Source: Betaproteobacteria bacterium (GTDB lineage Bacteria; Pseudomonadota; Gammaproteobacteria; Burkholderiales; Methylophilaceae). From it: a stretch of DNA of 6,659 bases. The notes beneath the pieces are model-generated. The model was not told where the DNA came from. It did not search any database and was given only the letters and a program-made list of their open reading frames with translations. The DNA is taken from positions 1-6,659 of the forward strand of contig RFPQ01000045.1 in assembly GCA_009926035.1 (NCBI GenBank), in the 5' to 3' direction. How positions within the stretch are numbered: the first letter of the stretch is position 1; every line of letters starts with the position of its first letter. The position numbers and the translations under genes were made by a program. Below are positions 6,530-6,659 of the stretch, piece by piece.

Positions 6530-6553
6530 AAAAACGGGACTTAAAGTCCCGTT
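6530..6553 (-). terminator. Rho-independent terminator of the histone H1-like gene
   Basis: The stem AACGGGACT (6533-6541) pairs perfectly with AGTCCCGTT (6545-6553) across a 3-nt loop. Read on the minus strand it is GC-rich and runs into TTTTT (6530-6534). It begins 4 nt after the stop codon of the upstream minus-strand gene, the standard place for an intrinsic terminator. Confidence 0.85.
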
Positions 6554-6557
6554 AAAT

Positions 6558-6659
6558 TTATTTCTTAGCTGCTGGTTTTTTCTTAGCTGCTGGTTTTTTC
6601 TTAGCTGCTGGTTTTTTCTTAGCTGCTGGTTTTTTCTTAGCTGCTGGTTTTTTCTTAGC
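6558..6659 (-). CDS. Histone H1-like Lys/Ala/Pro-rich protein, C-terminal end (partial)
   Basis: The minus-strand frame open from the window edge encodes 33 residues and a TAA stop (6558-6560). The sequence is A-K, five copies of KKPAAK, then K. Low-complexity Lys/Ala/Pro tails of this kind are typical of bacterial histone H1-like DNA-binding proteins (Bordetella BpH1/AlgP-type or Hc1-like), which bind DNA non-specifically through charge. The reading frame is supported by the 18-bp period (a multiple of three), by the stop directly after the repeats, and by the terminator 4 nt beyond. The N-terminal part lies outside the window, so a folded domain fused to this tail (for example HU-like) cannot be excluded. 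No other frame offers a better explanation. Confidence 0.8.
   Translation of the reverse strand, partial: AKKKPAAKKKPAAKKKPAAKKKPAAKKKPAAKK
6564..6659. repeat. Perfect 18-bp tandem repeat, five copies plus a partial copy
   Basis: The plus-strand unit CTTAGCTGCTGGTTTTTT occurs at 6564-6581, 6582-6599, 6600-6617, 6618-6635 and 6636-6653, and the first 6 nt recur at 6654-6659. All copies are identical at the nucleotide level. Each encodes KKPAAK on the minus strand. The array continues beyond the window, so total copy number is unknown. Confidence 0.97.

Noticed and set aside
6464..6553. CRISPR repeats or a tRNA in the hairpin-rich intergenic region.
   Set aside because: The three stems differ from each other with no repeated unit or spacer pattern, and there is no cloverleaf, T-loop consensus or CCA end.

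Overview
The window looks like a stretch of core-metabolism chromosome from an AT-rich, compact betaproteobacterium. Base composition is low GC, intergenic gaps are very short, and genes abut or overlap. Several protein motifs have a betaproteobacterial flavour: IlvB with GE.SIQMCIQELSTC instead of GDGS, NadC with GGGxNQR, and ProC with SKGGTTEEGL. A streamlined Methylophilales relative (OM43/LD28 type) is my best guess. It is an inference from recalled family patterns, not a database result.

Layout from left to right. (1) Positions 1-2319, minus strand: the ilvB-ilvH-ilvC branched-chain amino-acid operon. It reads from a good sigma70-type promoter just upstream of ilvB, through ilvB and ilvH (zero-base junction), and into ilvC, of which only the first five codons plus two bases are present. 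(2) Positions 2322-3188, minus strand: nadC, quinolinate phosphoribosyltransferase of NAD synthesis. (3) A short divergent promoter region around 3189-3243, where one 8-bp palindrome supplies a -10 hexamer to each strand. (4) Positions 3244-3855, plus strand: a YibF-like glutathione S-transferase family protein, the only plus-strand gene. Its 3' end overlaps the next gene, convergently, by 50 bp. (5) Positions 3806-6454, minus strand: a tightly coupled yggS-proC-mnmA operon (PLP homeostasis, proline synthesis, tRNA 2-thiouridylation). (6) Positions 6455-6557: an intergenic region holding three inverted repeats, two of which look like intrinsic terminators for minus-strand transcripts. (7) Positions 6558-6659, minus strand: the C-terminal 33 codons of a lysine/alanine/proline-rich histone H1-like protein, encoded by perfect 18-bp tandem repeats that run off the window end.

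I found no mobile element, CRISPR array, tRNA/rRNA, toxin-antitoxin pair or defence system. The window is ordinary housekeeping sequence. The points worth a second look are the repeat-encoded histone-like tail, the terminator array placed almost on top of the yggS start codon, the palindrome filling the ilvB promoter spacer, the shared divergent -10, the coding-coding convergent overlap, and a few active-site substitutions.
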